A program made the translations under genes and the position numbers. Below, piece by piece: positions 16,757 through 25,156 of a DNA stretch of 64,000 bases. The stretch is from Tsukamurella sputi. Its GTDB lineage: Bacteria > Actinomycetota > Actinomycetes > Mycobacteriales > Mycobacteriaceae. The notes under the pieces are model-generated. The model did no database searches. It was not told the DNA's origin and saw only the letters and a program-made list of their open reading frames with translations. The first letter of the stretch is position 1, and every line of letters begins with the position of its first letter. The stretch is taken from the NCBI RefSeq assembly GCF_007858445.1, contig NZ_VIGV01000004.1, positions 248,001 through 312,000 of the forward strand. The letters are read 5' to 3'.

Positions 16757-18107
16757 AACGCCGCTCGTAGACACCGTCGAAGCTCTTGCCGCGCAGGGTG
16801 CCGGTCAGGTGCAGCCGATCGCCCTCCAGTCGCGCTGTCACCCGGAGGGGAGCGTCCTCCTCCCGCTTGCGCAGCTCGAGGACGTCGCCGTCGAGATCGA
16901 GCCGCCATGCCGTGGTGTAGCCGGAGGGCTCCTGCGTCACGACGCTGTCGTACTGCTCACCCAGCGCCGCGATGGTCGTGTTCGAGGTGCTGCCGCGCAG
17001 AGTGATCGCGACGTTCGACCACGGCGCGGGGTCGCGCTGCGTCAGGCCCGCCGGCGCACCGTCGATCGAGAAGGACGTGGCCCGCCAGACACCGTCGAGA
17101 TCGGAGCGCGGCGTGTGGATGACGTAGGTCATCAGCACGCCCTGCGCCGCGATCAGGACGAACATCAGACCCGCCACCGAGAACTTCACGGCCTGGCCAG
17201 TGATCCGCGACCACGCGGGACCGGCGCCGGCCACGGGGAGCGGCGTCACCGGAGTCGGCGCGGGGCGGTTGAAGACGACGCGCAGGAGGTTCGGCGCCGC
17301 CGGGAGGGTGAGTGCGACGGCGACGATCAGCAGCTCGCCCGCCACGAGCTTCACCGGGACGTCGTAGAACAGGTTGAGCAGGAAGACCTGCCCCATGGCC
17401 ACGATCGCGATCAGCGCGCCCAGCAGTGTCGTCCGGCGCCACAGCAGGAGGATGCCGGCAGTCAGCTCGATCAGGCCGGTGATCACCATGTAGGGGATCG
17501 ACGCGCCCATGAAGCCCCACAGCGTGGTGAACATGCTCGTGTCGCCGGTGAGCTGCAACTGGTGCGAGGGCAGGATCATGAACCCCATCTGCGTGGGGAT
17601 CGCCTTCGCGAGGCCGTAGATGATCATCGAGATCGCCAGCACGAACCGCGCCAGCACGCCCAACAGCCCCAGCAGCGAGCGGTAGTTCGGCCGGTTCCGA
17701 TCGAGCGCCGTCCAGACCGCCACGATCACCAGTCCGACGACGATCCACCCGAGGTGCATGCACCACTGCCACATGTTGTCGCCGCCCGAGGAGACGACGA
17801 TGTCGACGCCCTCGCCGCGGCTGATGTAGCTGCCGATCTGCGCGAGCGCCCACCAGATCCCGGTCGACTTCCAGAGCAGCGCGAGACCCGCGTTGCCGTA
17901 CAGCGACAGCAGCACGATGCCGCCGCCGAGCACGAACAGCAGGCGGAAGGCCAGCTTCTGCGCGCCGGACCACTGCGGCTCGGGCGCCGGGGGCGCCGGC
18001 GGGGTCACCGGCCCGGCCGGGCCGAAGGGGCCGGCCGAGCCGACCGGGGCCATCGGGCTCATCGGGCTCTGAGGTGCGCTCATGCCCCGATCGTATGGCT
18101 CACTCAC
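16674..18107 (-). CDS. DoxX-like membrane protein, first of two paralogues
   Basis: This is a 477-residue protein with a Pro-rich N-terminus, about eight membrane helices and a soluble C-terminal domain (about 325-477). The segment LWGFMGASIPYMVITGLIEL, followed by charged loops, matches DoxX-type four-helix units. I chose GTG 18107 because AGGAG lies 5 bases upstream; GTG 18113 is too close and ATG 18083 lacks a site. It shares LWGFMGAS, PVKW/L and the LDGVWxATSF tail motif with the next gene. Function is unknown. Confidence 0.75.
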   Translation of the reverse strand: MSEPYDRGMSAPQSPMSPMAPVGSAGPFGPAGPVTPPAPPAPEPQWSGAQKLAFRLLFVLGGGIVLLSLYGNAGLALLWKSTGIWWALAQIGSYISRGEGVDIVVSSGGDNMWQWCMHLGWIVVGLVIVAVWTALDRNRPNYRSLLGLLGVLARFVLAISMIIYGLAKAIPTQMGFMILPSHQLQLTGDTSMFTTLWGFMGASIPYMVITGLIELTAGILLLWRRTTLLGALIAIVAMGQVFLLNLFYDVPVKLVAGELLIVAVALTLPAAPNLLRVVFNRPAPTPVTPLPVAGAGPAWSRITGQAVKFSVAGLMFVLIAAQGVLMTYVIHTPRSDLDGVWRATSFSIDGAPAGLTQRDPAPWSNVAITLRGSTSNTTIAALGEQYDSVVTQEPSGYTTAWRLDLDGDVLELRKREEDAPLRVTARLEGDRLHLTGTLRGKSFDGVYERRFMERERSHFRFVQPDDPGATSPEQGGS

Positions 18108-18138
18108 GATCACTCCTAGTGACAGATGTAACCGGACA

Positions 18139-19473
18139 TCACGGGAAGTCGAGAGTCGGTGCGTCCTTGTCCGGCGTGGGGTGGGTGAACCGGAGTTCCT
18201 CGGACTGGCGCTGCATCGGCCGGCGCGCGTAGTCGGCGGCGATCTCGCGGCCGTCCAGCCGCCCGGTGATCACGAGCCGGTCGGGATCGGGCTGCGTGTA
18301 CTTCAGCACCGTCTCCGGGGCGGACTTGCGGGGTTTGACGGTGAGCGCGCCGTCGTCGATCGTCAGCAGCCAGGGCGTGACGCGGGCGCTGTTGTCCTGC
18401 GTGACGAGGTTGGTGTAGCCGTCGCCGATGAACTCCCAGAATCCGCGGCCGCGGTGCGTGATCGCGATGTTGATCCACGGGTCCTCGGCGACGGTCGCCT
18501 CCCTGCCGTCCACTCGGAAGGAGGTGGCGTGCCACACCCCGTCGAGCGTGGTGCGCGGCTGCTTCAGGGCGAACTGGGAGGACACGCCCATGAAGGTCCC
18601 GAGGGCCGTGGTGACGATGAGGATCAGCGCGGCCACCGTGATGCTTGTGCGGCGCAGCCAGGCGCGGTCGGCGCCCGCCGCGCGCCAGATCCGGGGCGCG
18701 GGGCCCGCGGCGCGGCCGAAGCCCACGCGGATCAGGTTGATCCACTGCGGAGCGAGCAGGGTGAGCGCGATCAGCAGGAACTCGAAGCAGAGCCACTTCA
18801 CCGGCACGTTGTAGAAGGTGTCCATGAGCACCACTTGCACCATCGAGATGATCGAGCCGAGGGCGCCGAGGATCCACGTGCGCCGGGAGAGCAGGAACAG
18901 TCCCGAGATCAGCTCGACGAGGCCGGTCGCGATGGAGTAGCCGTCCGAGGCGCCCATGAAGCCCCACAGCATGTTCATCCGGCTGATGTCGCCCGCCGGC
19001 TGCAAGGCGTAGGTGGGGAGCTGCATGAACACGAACTGGGACGGGATCGCCTTGCCGAGGCCGTAGAAGATCATGCCGGAGGCCAGCGCGATCCGGCCCA
19101 CCTGCCACAGCAGGCCGCCCAGGGCGCGGTAGTCGGTGGCGCGCCGGTCGAGCAGCGTCCACACCACGGTGATCACCACGGCCGTCGCGGCCCAGCCCGC
19201 GTGGTACTGCCAGATCGCGACCGAATCCCCGGAGCTGGTGTCGACGATCGCCTGGTACTCGGTGCCGGTGACCAGGGCGCCGAGCCGCCCGAAGACGCCC
19301 TGCACGGGCGCGAGCACGACGTGCAGGAGCAGGCTGCCGAAGACGGAGAGGATCGTCAGGCCGCCACCGAGGGTGAACAGCAGGCGGAAGCCGATGAGCT
19401 GGGCGGTGGTCCAGCGCGGGGGCGGGGTCTCGGAGGCCGTCGCCGCGGGCGTCTCCACAGTCGGGGTCGTCAT
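18139..19473 (-). CDS. DoxX-like membrane protein, second paralogue
   Basis: This 444-residue protein has the same architecture as the gene at 16674: Pro/Thr-rich start, membrane helices with FYGLGKAIPSQ and LWGFMGAS, and a soluble C-terminal domain from about residue 300 beginning LDGVWHATSFRVDG. It is a tandem duplication that has diverged strongly. No clear ribosome binding site precedes the ATG. The conserved soluble domain suggests a shared extracytoplasmic or cytoplasmic binding role, not known to me. Confidence 0.75.
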   Translation of the reverse strand: MTTPTVETPAATASETPPPRWTTAQLIGFRLLFTLGGGLTILSVFGSLLLHVVLAPVQGVFGRLGALVTGTEYQAIVDTSSGDSVAIWQYHAGWAATAVVITVVWTLLDRRATDYRALGGLLWQVGRIALASGMIFYGLGKAIPSQFVFMQLPTYALQPAGDISRMNMLWGFMGASDGYSIATGLVELISGLFLLSRRTWILGALGSIISMVQVVLMDTFYNVPVKWLCFEFLLIALTLLAPQWINLIRVGFGRAAGPAPRIWRAAGADRAWLRRTSITVAALILIVTTALGTFMGVSSQFALKQPRTTLDGVWHATSFRVDGREATVAEDPWINIAITHRGRGFWEFIGDGYTNLVTQDNSARVTPWLLTIDDGALTVKPRKSAPETVLKYTQPDPDRLVITGRLDGREIAADYARRPMQRQSEELRFTHPTPDKDAPTLDFP

Positions 19474-19615
19474 GAACGGAACGGTATTTCCCGACGGTGC
19501 GCGAGCACATCGGGGAAGACCCGGGACCGCACCCTGAACCCGCACCTGGGGTGCGTGCGCCGTGCTTCCGGGAGCCGCCCCGCCGAGCGGGGGCGAGCGC
19601 ACCGTCGGCGACGTT

Positions 19616-19645
19616 TTGACCTGCTGGTGGGCACCCGCGTACTCT
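19616..19645 (+). promoter_or_regulatory. Promoter of rplM-rpsI
   Basis: TTGACC (19616-19621), an 18-nt spacer and TACTCT (19640-19645) are close to the housekeeping consensus. A leader of about 130 nt follows before rplM. The gap 19474-19778 otherwise shows no gene. I found no riboswitch-like structure by eye. Confidence 0.65.
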
Positions 19646-19778
19646 GGTGCGCTGGTGTGTGGCGCCGCGCTGCCCTTTCGGGGGTGACGCGGAGTCGAGT
19701 CCCGGGTCTCCGTTGGTCGCCGGGGGTGCTCTTGCCGCACATGGGACCGGCACCGAACCATCGAGCAGAGGATCTCCT

Positions 19779-20228
19779 GTGCCTACTTACACCCCGAAGG
19801 CGGGTGACGTGACCCGGCAGTGGCACGTCATCGACGCATCCGACGTGGTGCTCGGCCGCCTCGCTGTCGCAGCTGCCAACCTGCTGCGCGGCAAGCACAA
19901 GCCGACCTACGCCCCCAACGTGGACAGCGGCGACTACGTCATCATCATCAACGCTGAGAAGGTCGCCCTGTCGGGCGCCAAGCTCACCGACAAGCGGCAC
20001 TACCGCCACTCGGGTTTCCCGGGCGGCCTGAGCTCGCGCTCGATCGGTGAGGTGCTCGGCTCCAAGAACCCGGAGCGCGTGGTGCAGAAGGCCGTTCTCG
20101 GCATGATCCCCAAGAACAAGCTGGGCAGCGCCATCGGCGGCAAGCTGAAGGTCTACGCCGGCCCGAACCACCCCCACACCGCGCAGCAGCCGGTTCCCTA
20201 CGAGATCAAGCAGGTGGCGCAGCAGTGA
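19779..20228 (+). CDS. rplM: 50S ribosomal protein L13
   Basis: This 149-residue protein contains [17 protein letters not shown] near the N-terminus and the GMIPKNKLG segment with [12 protein letters not shown] near the end, all hallmarks of L13. It starts at GTG with AGAGGAT upstream. Its stop overlaps the GTG of rpsI (GTGA), the usual L13-S9 operon. In M. tuberculosis rplM (Rv3443c) also follows the ESX-4 genes. Confidence 0.98.
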   Translation: MPTYTPKAGDVTRQWHVIDASDVVLGRLAVAAANLLRGKHKPTYAPNVDSGDYVIIINAEKVALSGAKLTDKRHYRHSGFPGGLSSRSIGEVLGSKNPERVVQKAVLGMIPKNKLGSAIGGKLKVYAGPNHPHTAQQPVPYEIKQVAQQ

Positions 20229-20728
20229 GCGACACGATCGAGAACTTCGAGGGCGACGCAGAGGTCGTTCCCAACGAGTACACGTCCGAGACCCCTGAGG
20301 CCGCTGCCGAGACCCGTGCCCCCCGCGGCCCCGTGGTCGTCGAGCGTCCCATCCAGACCGTCGGCCGCCGCAAGGAGGCCGTGGTCCGCGTGCGCCTGAC
20401 CGCCGGCACCGGCAACTTCGTGCTGAACGGCCGCACCATCGAGGATTACTTCCCCAACAAGCTGCACCAGCAGCTGGTGAAGTCCCCGCTGGTCACCGTC
20501 GAGCGTCTCGAGTCCTTCGACATCGCCGCCAACCTCACCGGTGGCGGCCCGTCGGGCCAGGCGGGCGCGCTGCGCCTCGCCATCGCCCGCGCGCTGATCG
20601 AGGTCTCGCCCGAGGATCGCCCCGCGCTCAAGCGCGCCGGCTTCCTCACGCGTGACCCGCGTGCCGTCGAGCGCAAGAAGTACGGCCTGAAGAAGGCCCG
20701 CAAGGCTTCGCAGTACAGCAAGCGCTGA
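20225..20728 (+). CDS. rpsI: 30S ribosomal protein S9
   Basis: This 167-residue protein has an acidic actinobacterial N-terminal extension (about 1-38) and the S9 core from [13 protein letters not shown]. The invariant C-terminus [14 protein letters not shown] contacts the P-site tRNA. It is translationally coupled to rplM. A strong hairpin terminator follows. Confidence 0.98.
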   Translation: MSDTIENFEGDAEVVPNEYTSETPEAAAETRAPRGPVVVERPIQTVGRRKEAVVRVRLTAGTGNFVLNGRTIEDYFPNKLHQQLVKSPLVTVERLESFDIAANLTGGGPSGQAGALRLAIARALIEVSPEDRPALKRAGFLTRDPRAVERKKYGLKKARKASQYSKR

Positions 20729-20743
20729 TTGCAGTCTTACCGT

Positions 20744-20792
20744 CCAGGGCAGGTATTCGCATTCGTGCGAGTGCCTGCCCTGGCGCGTTTCT
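20744..20792 (+). terminator. Terminator of rplM-rpsI
   Basis: CCAGGGCAGG (20744-20753) pairs with CCTGCCCTGG (20774-20783). The inner 20 bases pair further around a TTCG tetraloop with G-U pairs, giving a stem of about 18 bp, followed by CGCGTTTCT. Confidence 0.85.
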
Positions 20793-20822
20793 CCACCACT
20801 TCTCATCAGTGAGGTTTTCTTC

Positions 20823-22157
20823 ATGGGGCGTCTGTTCGGGACCGACGGTGTGCGCGGCCTGGCCAACAAGGATCTGACCGCCGATCTGGCGCTGCGGCTG
20901 TCGGCCGCGGCTGCCGCCGTGCTGGGCGCGCACGATCCGGAAGGCCGTGAACGGCCCTTCGCGGTGGTCGGCTGGGACCCGAGGGCATCGTCGGAGATGC
21001 TCTCCGCGGCGGTCTCCGCGGGCCTGACCAGCGCGGGCGTCGACGTGCTGCTCGTCGGCGTGATGCCCACGCCCGCCGTTGCGCACCTGGTGGCCGAGTA
21101 CGACGCCGCGCTCGGCGTGATGATCTCCGCCTCGCACAACCCCATGCCGGACAACGGCATCAAGTTCTTCGCCCGTGGTGGGCACAAGCTCGAGGATGCG
21201 CAGGAGGACGCCATCGAGGCGGCCCTCGACGATCCCGCGCCGCCGCGCCCGACCGGGGCCGCGATCGGCCGCGTCAAGCGCGCCTTCGATGCCGTCGACC
21301 GCTACGTCGCGCACCTCGAGTCGGCGGTGCACGTCCCGCTCGCCGGCCTGAAGGTGGTCGTCGACGCGGCCAACGGCGCCGCCTCGACGGTGGCCGCCCG
21401 GGCCTACCGCGACGCGGGTGCCGAGGTGATCGCCATCCACGACGCTCCGGACGGGCTCAACATCAACCGCGACTGCGGTTCGACCCACCTCGAGGGCCTG
21501 CGCGCGGCGGTGCTCGCGCACGAGGCCGACCTGGGGCTCGGTCACGACGGCGACGCGGACCGCTGCCTCGCCATCGACGCGTCCGGCCGGACCGTCGACG
21601 GTGACGCCATCATGGCGATCCTCGCCATCGCGATGGAGGAGGCCGGCGAGCTCACCGATCACACGCTGGTGGCCACGGTGATGAGCAACCTCGGCCTGCA
21701 CCTCGCGATGAAGGCCGCGGGCATCACGCTGCGAACCGCCGCGGTGGGCGACCGGTACGTGCTCGAGGAACTGCGCACCGGTGGCTACGCGCTGGGCGGT
21801 GAGCAGTCCGGTCACATCGTGCTGCCGGCTCTCGGCACGACAGGCGACGGCGTCCTCACCGGCCTGAAGATCATGGAGCGCATGGCGCAGACCGGCTCGT
21901 CGCTGGCCGAGCTGGCCTCCGTGCTCACCGTCCTGCCGCAGGTCCTGGTCAACGTCAAGGTCACCGACAAGGCCGCCGCGATGTCCTCGTCGGACCTGGC
22001 CGCGGCGTTGGCCGCCGAGGAGGCCGCACTGGGCGGGGCCGGCCGGATACTGCTGCGACCGTCGGGCACGGAGCCGCTGGTCCGCGTCATGGTCGAGGCG
22101 CCCACCGAGGAGGTCGCCCGCGGCACTGCGGAGCGGCTGGCCGGTCTCATCTCCTGA
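20823..22157 (+). CDS. glmM: Phosphoglucosamine mutase
   Basis: This 444-residue enzyme converts glucosamine-6-phosphate to glucosamine-1-phosphate for peptidoglycan and mycolyl-arabinogalactan precursors. It has the phosphoserine loop ISASHNP with S104, the Mg site GHDGDADRC, the sugar-binding GEQSGHI and the C-terminal phosphate loop [12 protein letters not shown]. Its position after rpsI matches Rv3441c. AGGTTTTCTTC before the ATG is a modest ribosome binding site. Confidence 0.97.
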   Translation: MGRLFGTDGVRGLANKDLTADLALRLSAAAAAVLGAHDPEGRERPFAVVGWDPRASSEMLSAAVSAGLTSAGVDVLLVGVMPTPAVAHLVAEYDAALGVMISASHNPMPDNGIKFFARGGHKLEDAQEDAIEAALDDPAPPRPTGAAIGRVKRAFDAVDRYVAHLESAVHVPLAGLKVVVDAANGAASTVAARAYRDAGAEVIAIHDAPDGLNINRDCGSTHLEGLRAAVLAHEADLGLGHDGDADRCLAIDASGRTVDGDAIMAILAIAMEEAGELTDHTLVATVMSNLGLHLAMKAAGITLRTAAVGDRYVLEELRTGGYALGGEQSGHIVLPALGTTGDGVLTGLKIMERMAQTGSSLAELASVLTVLPQVLVNVKVTDKAAAMSSSDLAAALAAEEAALGGAGRILLRPSGTEPLVRVMVEAPTEEVARGTAERLAGLIS

Positions 22158-22199
22158 AACCATCTGTCGAAACGTTTTCATAACCGGTACGGTGTGGGC

Positions 22200-22889
22200 A
22201 TGACCGGTTACGAGGGCGTGCTGTTCGACTTCTCGGGGACGCTGTTCCGGCTCGAGCCGGACCCGGCGTGGTTCGCCGAGCTCACCGACGCCGCGGGGCG
22301 CGTCCTCGACGATGCCGCCCAGCGAGAGCTCCTGCACCGGATGACGGTGCCCGTCGGCGAGCCCGTGCCGATGGACGAGCAGGCGCGCCGGACCTGGCAT
22401 GCGCGGGATCTCTCGTCGGCCGACCATCGCGGCGCCTACCTGCACGTCCTCGAGCACTCCGGCGTCGACGACGCGGACGAGCGCGAGCGGCTCTACGGCG
22501 AGTTCTCGAACCCGCTGAACTGGACGATCTACCCCGACACGGCCGCCGTGCTCCGCGCGGTGCGCGACGCCGGCCTCAGGGTCGGCGTGCTCTCGAACAT
22601 CGGCTACGACATCCGCCCGGCCTTCGAGCGGGAGGGTATCGACGGCCTCGTCGACGAGTTCGTGCTCTCCTTCGAGGTGGGCCACGCCAAGCCGGATCTC
22701 GCGGTCTTCCGCGCCGCGACCGCCGCGCTCGGCCTCCCGCCGGAGCGGGTGCTCATGGTCGGTGACAGCGCCGAGGCCGACGGTGCCTCCCGCGCCATCG
22801 GGTGCGGTTTCGCGCAGGTCGAACCGCTCCCCGTCGACGCCCGTCCCACCGGATTGCTCGACGCGGTGCGCGCCGCGGGCGTGATCTGA
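22200..22889 (+). CDS. HAD-superfamily hydrolase
   Basis: This is a 229-residue HAD phosphatase. Motif I is FDFSGTLF, where the usual DxD reads D-F-S, so the second aspartate (general acid) is replaced by serine. Motif II is VLSNIG, motif III the lysine in HAKPD, and motif IV VGDSAEAD. The serine may point to a non-hydrolytic or altered specificity. No ribosome binding site is present. TACGGT ends six bases before the ATG, so the transcript is probably leaderless. Confidence 0.85.
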   Translation: MTGYEGVLFDFSGTLFRLEPDPAWFAELTDAAGRVLDDAAQRELLHRMTVPVGEPVPMDEQARRTWHARDLSSADHRGAYLHVLEHSGVDDADERERLYGEFSNPLNWTIYPDTAAVLRAVRDAGLRVGVLSNIGYDIRPAFEREGIDGLVDEFVLSFEVGHAKPDLAVFRAATAALGLPPERVLMVGDSAEADGASRAIGCGFAQVEPLPVDARPTGLLDAVRAAGVI

Positions 22890-22900
22890 GGGATCCTGCG

Positions 22901-22927
22901 GGAACCGATCGGCCCGCTGATGCGTCC
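22901..22927 (+). promoter_or_regulatory. SigM-like ECF promoter of the second ESX-target unit
   Basis: GGAAC (22901-22905), 17 nt and CGTCC (22923-22927) followed by AAT. The spacer CGATCGGCCCGCTGATG differs from that of the eccD promoter at only three positions. This puts the genes at 22963-25148 in the same regulon as the ESX core 11 kb away. Confidence 0.78.
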
Positions 22928-22962
22928 AATGAATAAGGGGACGTCTGAGCGAGGGGGATCGC

Positions 22963-23259
22963 ATGGGCACAAAGATCGACCCGGCCGCGGTGTCGAAAGC
23001 CGGCGGCAGCTATTCGACGGTGGCGGACAACCTCGGCACCATCGCCAGCCGGATCCGCGGATTCACCGCCACGGCCGGTCACTTCGGCCGGGAGTACTCC
23101 GCGGAGGGCGCCGCATACGCCGGTGCGATGGAGACCCTGGCGAAAGGCGTCGACGCGTGGCAGCTGGGCGCGCGGGCCTGCGGCACCGGCTTGACCACGT
23201 CGGCCTCCGCTCACACGACGACCGACGACAGCGGCGCCGCCGCGGTCAACGGAGTCTGA
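22963..23259 (+). CDS. EspC/WXG100-like small type VII target (Rv3440c-like position)
   Basis: This 98-residue helical hairpin reads DPAAVSKAGGSYSTVADNLG, then a loop around GREYSAEGAA and a second helix. There is no WxG and no exact YxxxD/E; HTTTD occupies the usual place of the signal. Rv3440c lies at the same position after glmM in M. tuberculosis. AGGGGGA precedes the ATG. It is first in an operon with two further genes and has its own SigM-like promoter. I infer an ESX-4 substrate. Confidence 0.72.
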   Translation: MGTKIDPAAVSKAGGSYSTVADNLGTIASRIRGFTATAGHFGREYSAEGAAYAGAMETLAKGVDAWQLGARACGTGLTTSASAHTTTDDSGAAAVNGV

Positions 23260-23262
23260 CCC

Positions 23263-24957
23263 ATGGCGGAGCAGACCGTCGATCAGATGCTCGACGGCGG
23301 CGCGGCGTGCCTGCAGTACTTCAAGGAGATGCTCGACATCGCGACGTGGCTGTCCCCGCGGGATTGGCCGGACTGGCGTGATGAGATCTGCCGCGCGTAC
23401 GACAACGAGAAGGGCATCCACCTCGACTCGCTCCGCGGCGACGCGGTCATGCTGCGGGGCCGGGCGACCGCGGCGCGGCAGGCCGTGACGGATCAGGCCG
23501 GGGCACGCGCCGGTGTGCAGACCGCGTGGCCCGATAACGCGGGCAGTGCGGCGGTCACCACGCTGAACGCGCATCAGAATCGCAGTGAGCCGGCTGCCAC
23601 GGTGCTGGAGCGCACCGCGGAGGCGGCGGAGAACGTGCCCGACGCGGTGGTCGGTGCGGTGGCGACCAAGATCGCCGCGCTCAGCGAGTTCACCATGAAG
23701 GAGTTCACCATCGGCTGGGGCAGCGGCCTGAAGCTGACGGCGGGGTTGCTCACGATGGGAGCGCTGACCGCCACGGAAGTCAACAACCTCAGAGCTCGGT
23801 TCGAGAAGCAATTGGCCGAGGACTTGGCCACCTTCACCCGAGCCTGTACGACGGCGAGCACCACGATCCGCAACGCCTACGCCACAGTGCCGGCGGCCGC
23901 GAAGGCCATGGATTCGTCGGCCTTCCCCGCGCCGTCGTTCGGCACGATCACGGGGAGCACCACCGAGGTCCCGGGCGGCGGTAACGGTGGCAAGGGCGGC
24001 GGCACCGGGGGCCGTGGCAACGGAGGCGGAGGCAACGGGGGTGGCGGCACCGGTAGCGGCGGTGGTGGGGGATCTCCTACGTCGTCCTCCCCGTCGAGCA
24101 CCGCCCCGACGTCGGCGAGCCCGACGGCGAGCCCGACGACGACCACGGCGAGCCCCACGAGGACGCCGTCGGGCACGAGCCCGACGACGCCCACGTCGAC
24201 CAGTCCGTCGGCGACGACCCCGTCGGCCACCACCCCGGCGAGCTCGACCCCCGGTGCGGGTACCGGTACGGGGAAGGACAGCGGAACGTCGTGGCTCTCG
24301 CAGCTGTTGCCCAAGATCGCCGAGCAGCTGGGCCTGGGCGAGAAGGACAAGACCGGCGGCGGCAAGGATCAGGACAAGGATTCCGACAAGGACACCTCGA
24401 ACACCAAGGACGGCAAGGACGCCGACAAGAACACGAAGGGCGAGAAGGTGCTGGGCACCGACGCGCTCGGTCGCACGGTGACCGCGACCCTCAGCCCGGA
24501 CGGCAAGACGGTCGAGGTCACCGTGAAGAAGCCGGACGGGACGACCGAGAAGGTGACCCTTACGGTCGGCGAGGACGGCAGGCTCACCCCGGTGCAAGCC
24601 GAGGAGGGAGCCGGCAAGGAGGGGGCCGGCAAGGAGGGCGCCACGCCCTCGCCGGCCACCGGCGCCACCCCGTCGCCGAACGACACGGGGACCGGTGCCA
24701 CGCCGGCCTCGCCGTCCTCGGGCCCGACGGGCGCGAACGGCGGAACGACCCCGACGGGTGCGGGTGGGGGAGCGACTCCCTCGGGCGCAGGCGCGACACC
24801 GTCCGCCGGGGGCGCCGGACCCACGGCACCGCCCACGGGGCCGGCCACGCCGCCGAAGGTCGGCGGGCAGAACCCCGCCCCTGCGGAGGAGCCGTGTCCG
24901 CCCGAGGCGCCCGCGGAGCAGGGCACCGGTGCCGAATTCGCGGTCAGCGGAACGTAG
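23263..24957 (+). CDS. Large Ser/Thr/Pro/Gly-rich protein with ESX-like N-domain (Rv3439c-like position)
   Basis: This is a 564-residue protein. Residues 1-230 are helical, with WLSPRDWPDW near the start and TAWPDNAGSAAV as a possible WxG-type turn. A Gly-rich linker (about 240-270), a Ser/Thr/Pro-rich stretch (to about 330), a Lys/Asp-rich segment, a short beta unit (TVTATLSPDGKTVEVTVKKP) and a Thr/Gly/Pro-rich tail follow. No enzyme motif is visible. Rv3439c holds this place in M. tuberculosis. The architecture suggests a secreted cell-envelope protein exported with the small partner. Confidence 0.65.
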   Translation: MAEQTVDQMLDGGAACLQYFKEMLDIATWLSPRDWPDWRDEICRAYDNEKGIHLDSLRGDAVMLRGRATAARQAVTDQAGARAGVQTAWPDNAGSAAVTTLNAHQNRSEPAATVLERTAEAAENVPDAVVGAVATKIAALSEFTMKEFTIGWGSGLKLTAGLLTMGALTATEVNNLRARFEKQLAEDLATFTRACTTASTTIRNAYATVPAAAKAMDSSAFPAPSFGTITGSTTEVPGGGNGGKGGGTGGRGNGGGGNGGGGTGSGGGGGSPTSSSPSSTAPTSASPTASPTTTTASPTRTPSGTSPTTPTSTSPSATTPSATTPASSTPGAGTGTGKDSGTSWLSQLLPKIAEQLGLGEKDKTGGGKDQDKDSDKDTSNTKDGKDADKNTKGEKVLGTDALGRTVTATLSPDGKTVEVTVKKPDGTTEKVTLTVGEDGRLTPVQAEEGAGKEGAGKEGATPSPATGATPSPNDTGTGATPASPSSGPTGANGGTTPTGAGGGATPSGAGATPSAGGAGPTAPPTGPATPPKVGGQNPAPAEEPCPPEAPAEQGTGAEFAVSGT

Positions 24958-24965
24958 GAGCCACG

Positions 24966-25148
24966 ATGAGCAGTACCGATCCCCATCCGGAGGACCATGC
25001 GCGCGCGGTCCGCATCGCTGCGCGGAGGGACCTGTTCGACGAGTTGATGCGGGCCGCGGGTGCCACCCCCGAGCCCGCCGAGATCACCCGGCCGATCCCG
25101 GTGATCGCCGGCACGGAGCAGCCGCAGTCCTGGCTCAGCGCCGGCTGA
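24966..25148 (+). CDS. 60-residue protein ending the second ESX-target operon
   Basis: This short ORF has a clean AGGAG eight bases before its ATG, eight bases after the preceding stop, which supports it as a real gene. The protein is charged, with one predicted helix (HARAVRIAARRDLFDELMRA) and a Pro-rich C-terminal half. There is no membrane segment. I do not recognise a family. It could be a small chaperone or regulator of the two genes before it, which is speculation from position. Confidence 0.65.
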   Translation: MSSTDPHPEDHARAVRIAARRDLFDELMRAAGATPEPAEITRPIPVIAGTEQPQSWLSAG

Positions 25149-25156
25149 GAGCCGGT

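Noticed and set aside
25141-25155. CCGGCT-loop-AGCCGG hairpin after the 60-residue gene as terminator
   Set aside because: Only 6 bp and overlapping the stop codon; too weak to list.
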